A DNA stretch of 64,000 nucleotides from Advenella sp. S44 (lineage in GTDB: Bacteria; Pseudomonadota; Gammaproteobacteria; Burkholderiales; Burkholderiaceae_B), in contig NZ_NEXS01000003.1 in NCBI RefSeq assembly GCF_002810445.1, forward strand, positions 186,001 through 250,000. The letters are read 5' to 3'. How positions within the stretch are numbered: the first letter of the stretch is position 1; each line of letters opens with the position of its first letter. The notes beneath the pieces were generated by a model. It saw nothing but the letters and a program-made list of their open reading frames with translations, was not told the origin of the DNA and searched no databases. This document shows positions 35,296 to 44,002 of this stretch, in pieces. The translations under genes were made by a program, and so were the position numbers.

Positions 35296-36108
35296 TCATG
35301 ACCATAAGGCATGAAAATGATGGACCGGACCATGCCCGTGGCCAACGTTCAGTTCGCCTGATCGGGCAATCGCAGTCTCCAGGTACGTCTTGGCCAGTTT
35401 TGCCGCCTGCGGCACATCGCCGGTGCCGGGAATCAGCGCGCAAAGCGCGGCAGACAGGGTGCAGCCGGTGCCATGCGTGTTGGGCGTCTCTGTGCGCCTG
35501 CCAGGCAGCTCGATCATGCGATCGCCATCGGTCAGCAGATCGATGGTGTCACTGCCCGGCAGATGGCCCCCCTTGAGCAGAACCCACACGGTACGGTGAT
35601 GATCCATCAGCTTGCGCAGGCGCTCGGCCACACGATACATTTGTTTGATGGAATCGGCTTCGGTCTGCCCAAGCAGTACGCCCGCCTCAGGCAGGTTGGG
35701 GGTGATGACGGTTGCCAGCGGAATGAGCGCTTCGCGCAGGACCGAAATGGCCGGCTTGTCCAGGAGCGTATCACCGCTTTTGGCAACCATTACCGGATCC
35801 AGTACAATGTGGTCGGGCATCCAGTAAGCGAGCCGCTCTGCCACCATGCGCGTGACAGGGGCCTGGCCCAGCATGCCGATTTTCACAGAGTCAATATGAA
35901 CGTCGGCAAACAAGGTGTCGATCTGCTGGCCAACGAAGTCGGGAGTCACCGCCTGTACGCCAGTGACTCCCTTGGTGCTTTGGGCGGTCAGCGCGGCCAC
36001 CACGGCGCAGGCGTACGTGCCTAGTGCACTCATGGTTTTTACGTCGGCAACAATGCCGGCGCCGCCGGACGGATCAACGCCGGCAATGGTCAAAGTATTA
36101 AAAATCAT
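35296..36108 (-). CDS. thiD: Hydroxymethylpyrimidine/phosphomethylpyrimidine kinase
   Basis: The 270-residue ribokinase-fold enzyme starts MIFNTLTIAGVDPSGGAGI and ends its active site with NTHGTGCTLSAALCA. It phosphorylates HMP and HMP-phosphate in thiamine synthesis. It is divergent from ppk2. No TPP riboswitch was recognised upstream. Confidence 0.94.
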   Translation of the reverse strand: MIFNTLTIAGVDPSGGAGIVADVKTMSALGTYACAVVAALTAQSTKGVTGVQAVTPDFVGQQIDTLFADVHIDSVKIGMLGQAPVTRMVAERLAYWMPDHIVLDPVMVAKSGDTLLDKPAISVLREALIPLATVITPNLPEAGVLLGQTEADSIKQMYRVAERLRKLMDHHRTVWVLLKGGHLPGSDTIDLLTDGDRMIELPGRRTETPNTHGTGCTLSAALCALIPGTGDVPQAAKLAKTYLETAIARSGELNVGHGHGPVHHFHALWS

Positions 36109-36232
36109 ACGGCCTCTCTGTCGCGCAGTATTGTTGTCATACGCATATGATAATGTCTTCGCCTGAATTAATGTTAATGAATGGATGAAGGCGCGATCTT
36201 ACAATGCGCTTTTATTCATATGAGGACGTCAA

Positions 36233-37426
36233 ATGGCTACCCGAAAATCTACCGATAAATCGAGCCGTCAGGGCAGCAAACCCAAAGACCATGCTACGGG
36301 ACCTCTCACGCGCGAGGCCGCACAAGGCGATATCCAGTCAGGGGCAACGCCAAAGCAGACTCGCGACAATACCGTCACTGACAAGCAGCGCTCGCGCGTC
36401 GATGCAAAAGCGGCTGCGTTTGCATCCGATCTGGTCGGTACCGACAAGGCCGCCCGCAATGAACGCGCCCGCCTGTTGCTCGAGAGTGTATCGGCAGATG
36501 ATCGTCGTGAACTGTTGCGCGTGCTGCGAGAAGAAAAAATTCGCGCCGACAACAACAGGCCACCGTCCGATGACCCGGACCATTTGCTTCAGGATAACTG
36601 GAAGGAGGATGGTCGCTATCCCTACAAATACCTGATGTCACGTCGCAATTACGAGTTCCAGAAATATGACCTGCAGGTCGAATTACTTAAACTGCAATCC
36701 TGGATTAAAGAGACCGGGCAGCGCGTTGTCATTGTGTTCGAAGGTCGCGACGCAGCCGGCAAGGGCGGCACCATCAAGCGCTTCATGGAACATTTGAATC
36801 CGCGAACAGCCCGTGTGGTGGCCCTGCAGAAGCCGACGGAACGCGAACTGGGTCAGTGGTATTTCCAGCGTTATGTCGAGCATCTGCCTACCAGCGGCGA
36901 AATAGTGCTGTTTGATCGCTCCTGGTATAACCGGGCTGGGGTAGAGCGGGTCATGGGCTTTTGTACCGATGCCCAATACATGGAGTTCATGCGCCAGGCG
37001 CCGGAATTCGAACGCAATCTGGTCCGCAGCGGCATTATCCTGATCAAGTTCTGGTTCTCTGTCAGCCAGGAGGAACAGAAACGCCGCTTCAAGGAGCGTC
37101 GCCACCATCCCCTGAAACAGTGGAAGCTGTCGCCCGTGGACATGGCCTCGCTGGACAAATGGGATGATTACACGCGCGCCAAGGAAGCCATGTTTTTCCA
37201 TACAGACACAAGCGATGCACCATGGATCGTGGTCAAATCCAACTGCAAAAAGCGCGCCAGGCTCAATGCCATGCGTTATGTCCTGCAACAGTTTGACTAC
37301 ACCAATAAAGACAAGGCGCAAATTGGCAAAATTGACCCGCTGATCGTGGGCCGATCCAACGTGGTCTATGAGCAGGGAGAGCACGTACTGGGAAGCCAAA
37401 CGGGGCCCAGGCAGGAAAGTCGCTAG
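36233..37426 (+). CDS. ppk2: Polyphosphate kinase 2 family protein
   Basis: This 397-residue kinase has Walker A GRDAAGKGG (171-179), a Walker B-type stretch EIVLFDRSWYNRAGVE and the lid RRHHPLKQWKLSPVD. PPK2 enzymes transfer phosphate between polyphosphate and nucleoside phosphates. The first 100 or so residues are charged and probably disordered up to about 65, longer than in minimal class I PPK2. Its promoter region is shared with thiD. Confidence 0.93.
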   Translation: MATRKSTDKSSRQGSKPKDHATGPLTREAAQGDIQSGATPKQTRDNTVTDKQRSRVDAKAAAFASDLVGTDKAARNERARLLLESVSADDRRELLRVLREEKIRADNNRPPSDDPDHLLQDNWKEDGRYPYKYLMSRRNYEFQKYDLQVELLKLQSWIKETGQRVVIVFEGRDAAGKGGTIKRFMEHLNPRTARVVALQKPTERELGQWYFQRYVEHLPTSGEIVLFDRSWYNRAGVERVMGFCTDAQYMEFMRQAPEFERNLVRSGIILIKFWFSVSQEEQKRRFKERRHHPLKQWKLSPVDMASLDKWDDYTRAKEAMFFHTDTSDAPWIVVKSNCKKRARLNAMRYVLQQFDYTNKDKAQIGKIDPLIVGRSNVVYEQGEHVLGSQTGPRQESR

Positions 37427-37594
37427 CAGTAGCATTCTCTGCTTGTTCTGATGAGAACGCCTAGCGGTTCTGAGCTGTCCATTTGCCGACAGCCCACGGA
37501 TTCAGACTTGGTCTAATTCTGGCGAAGGGCTAAGGGCTCCGCCTTACTGAATATCGCTTCGCCTAGTGTTGCGGTCTGTTGGACAGGGTTCCCT

Positions 37595-38038
37595 CTAGCC
37601 GCGTGCCACCAATTGCTGGCTGCGGCTTAGGATGAGATCCAGATAGCGTTGTAGCGCCTCGCGTTCCGTGGATGTCAAATCCTGCAACAGATAATCGTTG
37701 CGCGCCAGCATAAGCGGAGATACTTCCTTGTAGGCAGCCTGGCCGGCTGGCGTCACCACGAGAATCTGCTGCCGCTTGTCTCCCATGTCGGCCTTGCGGG
37801 AAAGAAACCCTTTTTTTTCCAGTCGCGCAATGGCCCGGCTGACCTGCATTTTATCCAGCGTCGTGTGCTGCGCGATATCGGTGGCACGCATATGCCTGTC
37901 CTGATTGACAGCAACCAGTACGCGCCAGTCGTCGCGCGATATGCCAAGACGAGTTTCATAGACAGTGGCAACCGAATGACTGACCACGTCGGCCAACTGC
38001 GAAAATTGGTACGGTAAAAAGGCATGCAAATCGATCAT
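37595..38038 (-). CDS. MarR family transcriptional regulator
   Basis: The 147-residue winged-helix regulator has the recognition part ATDIAQHTTLDKMQVSRAIA and the wing RKADMGDKRQQILVVTPAG. MarR proteins bind palindromes and respond to aromatic or phenolic ligands. A matching inverted repeat lies in the 321-bp region towards the divergent VOC gene, which may be its target. Confidence 0.88.
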   Translation of the reverse strand: MIDLHAFLPYQFSQLADVVSHSVATVYETRLGISRDDWRVLVAVNQDRHMRATDIAQHTTLDKMQVSRAIARLEKKGFLSRKADMGDKRQQILVVTPAGQAAYKEVSPLMLARNDYLLQDLTSTEREALQRYLDLILSRSQQLVARG

Positions 38039-38192
38039 GAAAAACTCATATCACTCTTAATTAATAACACAGGATACTATTTTCCTGGGTATGGTGCCAT
38101 TATTCGTCTTGCAAATTATCCTAATAGATCGGGCATATAACAGCACGACTTATGAACACGCGTATTGACGGGCACAAGAAATTACGATTTAA

Positions 38193-38210
38193 TAGTAACG
38201 TTTGTTACTA
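38193..38210. promoter_or_regulatory. inverted repeat, possible MarR operator
   Basis: TAGTAAC-GTTT-GTTACTA has perfect 7-bp arms and lies between the divergent MarR and VOC genes, a typical place and size for a MarR site. The surrounding 38039-38359 is AT-rich and holds no gene. Confidence 0.55.
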
Positions 38211-38266
38211 ATTAGCACGTGCGTGGCTTTCGTGTTTCCGATCTGCCGCGAAATGAGAACCGTAAG

Positions 38267-38292
38267 ACAAAAAGCCCCGCGCTGCGCCGGGG
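38267..38292 (-). terminator. terminator-like hairpin on the minus strand without an upstream gene
   Basis: On the minus strand, CCCCGGCGCAGCGCGGGG followed by CTTTTTGT looks like an intrinsic terminator (arms 38275-38279 and 38288-38292). Its only upstream sequence is the plus-strand VOC gene, so it terminates nothing obvious unless antisense transcription enters the intergenic region. Confidence 0.5.
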
Positions 38293-38359
38293 AGGCCTTG
38301 TTGCCTGAGCACGCGCAGGTAAAACATTTGAATCAGCATATCAGACAAAGAGGGTAGAC

Positions 38360-38896
38360 ATGGACATTCAAAAAATTCATCACGTAGCCTATCGTTGCAA
38401 AGACGCCAAAGAGACTGTGCTCTGGTACAAGGAAAATCTGGGCATGGATTTCGTGCTGGCCATTGCCGAGGATCGCGTGCCCTCCACCAAAGCCAATGAT
38501 CCCTACATGCATGTGTTTATCGACGCCGGTCATGGCAACATTCTGGCATTTTTTGAGTTGCCTAATTCACCCGAAATGGGCGTTGATCCCAATACGCCCG
38601 ACTGGGTCCAGCATATCGCTTTCGAAGTGCCCAGCGTACAGGTGCTGGAGCAGACCAAGCAGGCCCTGCAGACCAAAGGCATTGATGTGGTGGGAATCAC
38701 CAATCATGTGTTATTCAAATCTATTTATTTCCGGGATCCGAACGGACATCGGGTTGAATTGGCCGCGCCAACGGCAACGCCGGAGATGAATCAGAAGCTG
38801 GATGCGGTCAAGTGGGAAATGCTGGAAGAGTGGAGCAAGACCAAGCGGGCACCCAACCACGCCGCGTGGCTGCACGAAGCAGAGTTTCAAGCGTGA
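38360..38896 (+). CDS. VOC family (glyoxalase/extradiol dioxygenase-fold) protein
   Basis: The 178-residue protein has two VOC repeats: IQKIHHVAYRCKDAKETVLWY with a possible metal His at residue 7 or 8, and WVQHIAFEVPSVQVLEQTKQ with FRDPNGHRVELAAPT ending in a glutamate ligand. The reaction (dioxygenase, lyase or resistance binding) cannot be fixed. Its position opposite a MarR regulator suggests a role in handling an aromatic or electrophilic compound. Confidence 0.85.
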   Translation: MDIQKIHHVAYRCKDAKETVLWYKENLGMDFVLAIAEDRVPSTKANDPYMHVFIDAGHGNILAFFELPNSPEMGVDPNTPDWVQHIAFEVPSVQVLEQTKQALQTKGIDVVGITNHVLFKSIYFRDPNGHRVELAAPTATPEMNQKLDAVKWEMLEEWSKTKRAPNHAAWLHEAEFQA

Positions 38897-39010
38897 TAGC
38901 ACCATAGGCGCGCGGCGGGGCAGAACGTTGATGCATGCCATTGCGGTTTATGGCGCGTTATTTCTAAGACGCACAATTTATATGGCATGGCGCGTTAAAT
39001 ATTGACGCGG

Positions 39011-39136
39011 GTTATTGAAACACCATGCGCGCTCGCCGGCAGGGCCTGGGTAGCCGGGCGTAACGTTGCGGTCAATGACGCGTTAATTATATGGTGGGCT
39101 ATTCATTGGCCTGCGTTATTGAAATGCCGTGCGCGC
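39011..39136. repeat. imperfect direct repeat between VOC and NlpC genes
   Basis: The 22-mer starting GTTATTGAAACACCATGCGC (39011-39032) recurs at 39115-39136 as GTTATTGAAATGCCGTGCGC, and related GCGCGTTA segments occur near 38950, 38990 and 39080. The second copy covers the 3' end of the NlpC/P60 gene. Confidence 0.6.
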
Positions 39137-39613
39137 GTCAAGAAAGCGTTCTGCAAAGTAGCGGCTGTCCAGCGAGTCAACGCGTACCTGGCCATTGTTA
39201 CGGCTGGACGGCGCATGGACAAATTCGTTATTGCCAATGTAGATCCCCATATGGGAATAGGGTTTGGACGTATCGAAAAAGACGAAATCGCCTTCTTTCA
39301 GATCGGACCGGGAAATAGGCTTGGACAGCTTGGCAATCATGGCCGTGTTATGCGGAAAACGAAAGCCTGTCGATTCCTGGAAGACATAGCGCACGAACCC
39401 GCTGCAATCCATGCCATCCGGGGTGGTGCCGCCGTAGCGGTAGGGGGTACCGGTCAGTGTCAGGGCGCGTTCAAGCACCGGATCGCGATAGGCTGTCTCA
39501 AGTGCAGGTCTGGAATAGGAAGCGGGAACGTCTGCCACTGGCTCGCGACTGGCGCAGCCGGCAAGCAGGCCGGCAACGATAACGGTAGCGATGGGAAGCG
39601 GAAAACGGAACAT
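39116..39613 (-). CDS. NlpC/P60 family lipoprotein (peptidoglycan endopeptidase)
   Basis: The 165-residue lipoprotein has a lipobox LLAGC with C20. The NlpC/P60 catalytic Cys70 lies in GMDCSGFVRYVF, His121 in YSHMGIYIGN and the third polar residue at His133 in FVHAPSS. Such enzymes cut D-Glu-mDAP bonds in peptidoglycan stem peptides. The ATG at 39613 places the signal correctly; the frame runs further upstream. The last codons overlap a repeated sequence, so the C-terminus may have been altered by duplication. Confidence 0.92.
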   Translation of the reverse strand: MFRFPLPIATVIVAGLLAGCASREPVADVPASYSRPALETAYRDPVLERALTLTGTPYRYGGTTPDGMDCSGFVRYVFQESTGFRFPHNTAMIAKLSKPISRSDLKEGDFVFFDTSKPYSHMGIYIGNNEFVHAPSSRNNGQVRVDSLDSRYFAERFLDARTAFQ

Positions 39614-39739
39614 GACCAATCCTGATGCGTAATCTTGGAAATTCCAGTATCGCAACTTCCTGGCTGCGGCAAAAGGGGGCAAGCGTGAATTTCTCAAAAA
39701 TTATCGAATAATTCACTTAAAAACAACAACTTAATCGCA

Positions 39740-39976
39740 TTAATTCAGGTTGTTTGTGAAGAGCGTTTTCAGCCGAGACGGCTGGCTGCGCCAGAACTGA
39801 GGCGAAATCTCAATGCGCGCGCCCAGCCCGGGTGCGGCGTGCCAAGGCCAGCGGGCATCATAAAGCATGCCGCGCGCCACGCCCACCAGATCCGCCTGCC
39901 CGGTTGCCACCACAGACTCGGGCCAGTTGCGTTTCGGTGATCAGGGCCGACACCAATCGCCCGTCCTGCGCTAGGG
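39740..39976 (-). pseudogene. broken Old Yellow Enzyme family (NADH:flavin oxidoreductase) gene, 3' end
   Basis: Read on the minus strand, the sequence gives SALITETQLA in one frame and then SVVATGQADLVGVARGMLYD plus ARWPWHAAPGLGARIEISPQ in the next frame, ending at TAA (39742-39740). These are the last segments of XenA/YqjM-type enzymes (VGLITE, GQADLV, RxMLYDxRWPWHAA). One extra base causes the frameshift, and everything upstream of about 39976 is missing. The stretch 39977-40140 is AT-rich and carries only the promoter region of the next gene. Confidence 0.8.
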
Positions 39977-40140
39977 CTTACGATGGCAGGGGCTGCAAGA
40001 GCAGTAAAAAGTCAAAAAAAATGGTATAAAGCAACATCTTTGTAATTTTATTTTCAGAAAAGCGGTGAATAGTAAATTTATTTACATCGCTGGAGAGCGC
40101 CTTCGGCCATTCTCCGAAACCGTATCACACTTCATTGCCC

Positions 40141-41010
40141 ATGATTGAAACCGAATTTACGCGGGCGCTGGCCAAACGACTGCCAGAGTTGACTAAGCCC
40201 CAGCGGCGGCTTGGCGCCTATGTGCTCGAACATCCGTTCAAAGTCGCCATCATGTCGATTGACGAATTTGCACAGGCAGCGGGTGTTTCCAGCGCCAGTG
40301 CCAATCGCTTTGCGCGGGCGCTGGGTTACCCGGGTTATGCGCAGTTTCGGCAAAACATTATCAAAGGCTTCGAAGGCGTACTGGAATCGGTCAATCGACT
40401 GAAAAAAGAACAATCGTATCCGGCCAGCAATCAGGAAATCATGTCTAACGTACTTGTGGAGGGTCAGCGTAATCTGGAGAAAACCCGCCTTAACCTGAAC
40501 GCCGAGACCTGTGACAAGGCGGTCGATATGATTCTGGCCGCCCGGCGCATTTTTATACTGGGCCTTGGGACCAGTGGCTATTTGGCCGGATTGCTGGAAC
40601 GACGCCTGTTTGCGCACAATGACATGGTGGTCAGCCTTGCCGGTCCCGGCGGCTCAACCTACGCCGCCCGTCGATTGGCGCTGGTTGATGAGCAGGACTT
40701 GGTGATTGCGTTAACGTTCCCCCGGTATCTGGCCGATACGGTCAGGATCGTGCAAAAAGCCCATTCGCGTGGCGCCAGCGTGCTCGGTCTGACGGATAAG
40801 GCGACCTCTCCTGTTGTGCCGCACTGCGATTGCATTTTGTATATTTCCAGTGACAGCATTTACGATACCAATAGCGACCCAGTGGCACTGGCCCTGATTG
40901 ATGCGTTGATGGCCGCGCTGGACTATCGATCACCCTTTTCAGTTGAAATTGCCACTGAAGTGGCAGAAACCATTACCCCCTGGCTCATTCACGGAGAAAC
41001 ATCGGCATGA
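40141..41010 (+). CDS. MurR/RpiR family transcriptional regulator
   Basis: The 289-residue regulator has an N-terminal HTH_6 domain (about 1-77; MSIDEFAQAAGVSSASANRFARALG) and a C-terminal SIS domain (about 125-260; IFILGLGTSGYLAGLLERRL; ALTFPRYLADTVRIV). RpiR proteins sense phosphosugars or, as with MurR, cell-wall sugars. The start is set at ATG 40141. The next gene starts within its stop region (4-base overlap), so it is the first gene and probable regulator of the peptide-utilisation operon. Confidence 0.9.
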   Translation: MIETEFTRALAKRLPELTKPQRRLGAYVLEHPFKVAIMSIDEFAQAAGVSSASANRFARALGYPGYAQFRQNIIKGFEGVLESVNRLKKEQSYPASNQEIMSNVLVEGQRNLEKTRLNLNAETCDKAVDMILAARRIFILGLGTSGYLAGLLERRLFAHNDMVVSLAGPGGSTYAARRLALVDEQDLVIALTFPRYLADTVRIVQKAHSRGASVLGLTDKATSPVVPHCDCILYISSDSIYDTNSDPVALALIDALMAALDYRSPFSVEIATEVAETITPWLIHGETSA

Positions 41011-41978
41011 CAACTGCCATTATCGCCATTCACGGCGGGGCCGGCGCCCTGTCTCGCGAAACCATCACGCCGCAACAGCAGGCCGCCTACGAAGGCGCCT
41101 TGAACGATATCCTGGTCCAGAGCAGTGCCGTACTCGCGCAGGGTGGCTCGGCACTGGATGCCGTGACGCTGGCGGTGCGCATGCTGGAGGACTGTCCCCT
41201 GTTTAATGCCGGACATGGCTCGGTATTTACCAGTGCGGCCACGCATGAAATGGACGCTGCCATCATGGATGGCGCCACGCTGGGCTGCGGCTCGGTGGCA
41301 TCGGTCTCTACGGTGCGCAATCCGGTGCTGGCAGCAAGAGCGGTAATGGAAACCAGCGATCACGTTTTCTTTTGCGGCAAACCGGCAGAAGCGCTTGCCG
41401 AGGCGGCGGGTCTGGAAATGGTCGAACCGGACTACTTCAGCACGCCCCTGCGCCGCGAACAGCTTGATCGTGTTCGCGCCACCGGCACCGGTGGCTTTGT
41501 CCTGGATCACGACGCGGTGGAAAAAGTGCAGCGCGACAATGCCGCACCGCTGGATGAAGACAAAAAAATGGGCACGGTTGGAGCAGTCGCGCTGGACCAG
41601 GCTGGCAACCTGGCTGCAGCGACATCGACCGGCGGTATGACCAACAAACAGCCTGGCCGGGTTGGCGATTCGCCCATCATCGGCGCCGGCTGCTACGCCA
41701 GCAATCACAGTTGCGCAGTGTCCAGCACCGGTACCGGCGAAATGTTTATTCGCAGTGTCGCGGCGTATGACGTGGCTGCACAAATGCAATACGCCGGTCG
41801 CACGCTGGTGCAGGCGGCCGACAATGTCGTGTTCGACAAACTGCCGGCTATCGGCGGCGTGGGCGGCCTGATTGCTGTTGACGCCACGGGTAATGTGGCG
41901 TTGCCATTTAACTCAGAAGGCATGTATCGGGGCTACTTGCGGATCGGGCAAGATCCGGTAGTGGAAATTTATCGCTGA
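41007..41978 (+). CDS. iaaA: Isoaspartyl peptidase/L-asparaginase (Ntn hydrolase)
   Basis: The 323-residue precursor of a plant-type asparaginase has the autocleavage site Gly189-Thr190 ([11 protein letters not shown]), giving the Thr nucleophile, plus NAGHGSVFT and [22 protein letters not shown]. The mature enzyme splits beta-aspartyl dipeptides and asparagine. In E. coli iaaA precedes gsiABCD, as here. It overlaps the regulator gene by 4 bases. Confidence 0.95.
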   Translation: MTTAIIAIHGGAGALSRETITPQQQAAYEGALNDILVQSSAVLAQGGSALDAVTLAVRMLEDCPLFNAGHGSVFTSAATHEMDAAIMDGATLGCGSVASVSTVRNPVLAARAVMETSDHVFFCGKPAEALAEAAGLEMVEPDYFSTPLRREQLDRVRATGTGGFVLDHDAVEKVQRDNAAPLDEDKKMGTVGAVALDQAGNLAAATSTGGMTNKQPGRVGDSPIIGAGCYASNHSCAVSSTGTGEMFIRSVAAYDVAAQMQYAGRTLVQAADNVVFDKLPAIGGVGGLIAVDATGNVALPFNSEGMYRGYLRIGQDPVVEIYR

Positions 41979-42022
41979 CTCGATACCTGAGCGGCGCTGT
42001 AGGCGGTACGGAGAAACAGCAA

Positions 42023-43939
42023 GTGAATACAAATGTGATTAATACAAACACCGACAAGCCAGCGGCAAACAATACTGAAGCGCTCGCGCCGGACCACGTT
42101 CTGGACGTACGCAATCTGAGTGTCAGTTTTGTTGGTTCTGAAAGAACGGTGCAGGCGGTTCAGGATTTGTCCTTTACCGTTGGACGCGGCGAAACGCTAG
42201 CCATCGTCGGCGAATCCGGCTCCGGTAAATCGGTGACCTCGCTCTCGCTTATGCGCCTGGTCGAGCATGGTGGCGGTCGCATCACCAGTGGTCAAATGCT
42301 GTTCCGTCGGCGCCAGGGGCAGGTTGTGGACCTGACCGGCCTGTCCGGTGCGCAATTGCGCGCCATTCGCGGGGCCGATATGGCCATGATTTTTCAGGAA
42401 CCGATGACGTCGCTCAATCCGGTATTCTCGGTCGGCGACCAGATCGCTGAATCGATTCGCCTGCACCAGGGACTGAGCAATCAGCAGGCCATGGCGCAAG
42501 CCTTGCGCATGCTCGATCAGGTGCGCATTCCCGAAGCCCGTGCCGTGCTGTCACGGTTCCCTCATCAACTGTCCGGCGGCATGCGTCAGCGTGTCATGAT
42601 TGCCATGGCACTGGCCTGTAAGCCGGCTCTACTGATTGCCGACGAACCCACGACTGCGCTGGATGTGACCATTCAGGCGCAGATCCTGCAATTGATCCGG
42701 GAACTGCAGAAAGAAATGAACATGGGCGTGATCTTTATCACGCACGATATGGGCGTGGTGGCCGAAGTGGCCGATCGCGTTCTTGTCATGTTCAAGGGAA
42801 ACAAGGTCGAACAGAACAGCGCCCAGGCCATTTTCCATAATCCGCAACATGCCTATACGAAGGCGTTGCTGTCGGCCGTGCCGCGGCTGGGGTCAATGAA
42901 TGGCACGTCATTACCGGCCCATTTTGACTTGCTGTCCCTCCAACAGGCGGGTGCTGATGAAACGGTGACCCCGCACGAGCCGGTGGTGCTGGAGCCCGAT
43001 CGCCAGGCCGGTCCGATCCTGCAAGTCAAGGACCTGGTCACGCGGTTCGATGTGACCAGCGGCATTTTCAATCGCGTTGCCAAGCGCGTGCATGCCGTTG
43101 AAAAAGTCAGTTTCGATCTATATCCGGCTGAAACCCTGGCCCTTGTCGGAGAGTCCGGTTGCGGCAAATCCACGACGGGCCGCTCGCTGCTGCGCCTGAT
43201 CCAGGCGCACTCGGGACAGATTCTGTTCCAGGGACGCGATATCAGCAAGCTCAGTACGCAAGATATGCAGGCAGTGCGGCGCGATATTCAGTTTATTTTC
43301 CAGGACCCGTACGCCTCGCTGGATCCGCGCCAGACCGTCGGCTACTCCATCATGGAACCTTTGCTGATCCATCGCGTGGCCAGTGGCCGCGACGCGTTGG
43401 CGCGCGTCGAATGGCTGCTGGAAAAAGTCGGCCTGCCGCCAGCCATGGCACAGCGCTACCCGCATGAGTTTTCCGGTGGTCAGCGTCAGCGGATTTGCAT
43501 TGCCCGGGCACTGGCGCTCAACCCCAAGGTGGTCATCGCAGATGAGTCTGTCTCGGCGCTCGATGTATCGATTCAGGCGCAAATTGTGAATCTGTTGATG
43601 GATCTGCAAAAAGAATTTGGTATTTCATTTCTGTTTATTTCACATGACATGGCAGTGGTTGAGCGGATCAGCCATCGAGTGGCAGTCATGTATTTGGGGC
43701 AGATTGTCGAGCTGGGATCGCGTCGTGAAATATTCGAAAACCCCCAGCATCCTTACACACAAAAACTCATGGCAGCGGTTCCCATTGCCGATCCGCAGCG
43801 CCGGCACAGGCTTGCTACGTTAATGGCAGGCGATATTCCCAGTCCGGTGCGCGCAATTGGCGATGAGCCGCAGGTATTGCCGCTGGAGCAGGTGGGTACG
43901 GACCATTTTGTTGCGCGTCACTCGGTCGGTATCTACTGA
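42023..43939 (+). CDS. gsiA: Dipeptide/glutathione-type ABC transporter, fused ATP-binding protein (GsiA-like)
   Basis: The 638-residue protein holds two complete ABC ATPase halves. The first has [23 protein letters not shown] and [11 protein letters not shown]; the second has [23 protein letters not shown] and [11 protein letters not shown]. Each half ends with an oligopeptide-type C-terminal domain. It starts with GTG, 45 bases after iaaA. Fusion and order (iaaA-A-B-C-D) match the E. coli glutathione importer, but specificity for glutathione is inferred from order only. Confidence 0.9.
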   Translation: MNTNVINTNTDKPAANNTEALAPDHVLDVRNLSVSFVGSERTVQAVQDLSFTVGRGETLAIVGESGSGKSVTSLSLMRLVEHGGGRITSGQMLFRRRQGQVVDLTGLSGAQLRAIRGADMAMIFQEPMTSLNPVFSVGDQIAESIRLHQGLSNQQAMAQALRMLDQVRIPEARAVLSRFPHQLSGGMRQRVMIAMALACKPALLIADEPTTALDVTIQAQILQLIRELQKEMNMGVIFITHDMGVVAEVADRVLVMFKGNKVEQNSAQAIFHNPQHAYTKALLSAVPRLGSMNGTSLPAHFDLLSLQQAGADETVTPHEPVVLEPDRQAGPILQVKDLVTRFDVTSGIFNRVAKRVHAVEKVSFDLYPAETLALVGESGCGKSTTGRSLLRLIQAHSGQILFQGRDISKLSTQDMQAVRRDIQFIFQDPYASLDPRQTVGYSIMEPLLIHRVASGRDALARVEWLLEKVGLPPAMAQRYPHEFSGGQRQRICIARALALNPKVVIADESVSALDVSIQAQIVNLLMDLQKEFGISFLFISHDMAVVERISHRVAVMYLGQIVELGSRREIFENPQHPYTQKLMAAVPIADPQRRHRLATLMAGDIPSPVRAIGDEPQVLPLEQVGTDHFVARHSVGIY

Positions 43940-43946
43940 TTTTTAT

Positions 43947-43980
43947 GCCGTTCTGTCTGAACGGCGTTTAACCTCTTTTT
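43947..43980 (+). terminator. hairpin between gsiA-like and gsiB-like genes
   Basis: GCCGTT (43947-43952) and AACGGC (43960-43965) form a 6-bp stem, and GTTTAACCTCTTTTT follows after it. It looks like a weak terminator or attenuator inside the operon. Confidence 0.55.
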
Positions 43981-44002
43981 ATCCTTAGCAGGGAGATTTT
44001 TC

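Noticed and set aside
36109-36232. TPP riboswitch in front of thiD
   Set aside because: The short divergent region lacks the conserved CTGAGA core and any thi-box-like structure.
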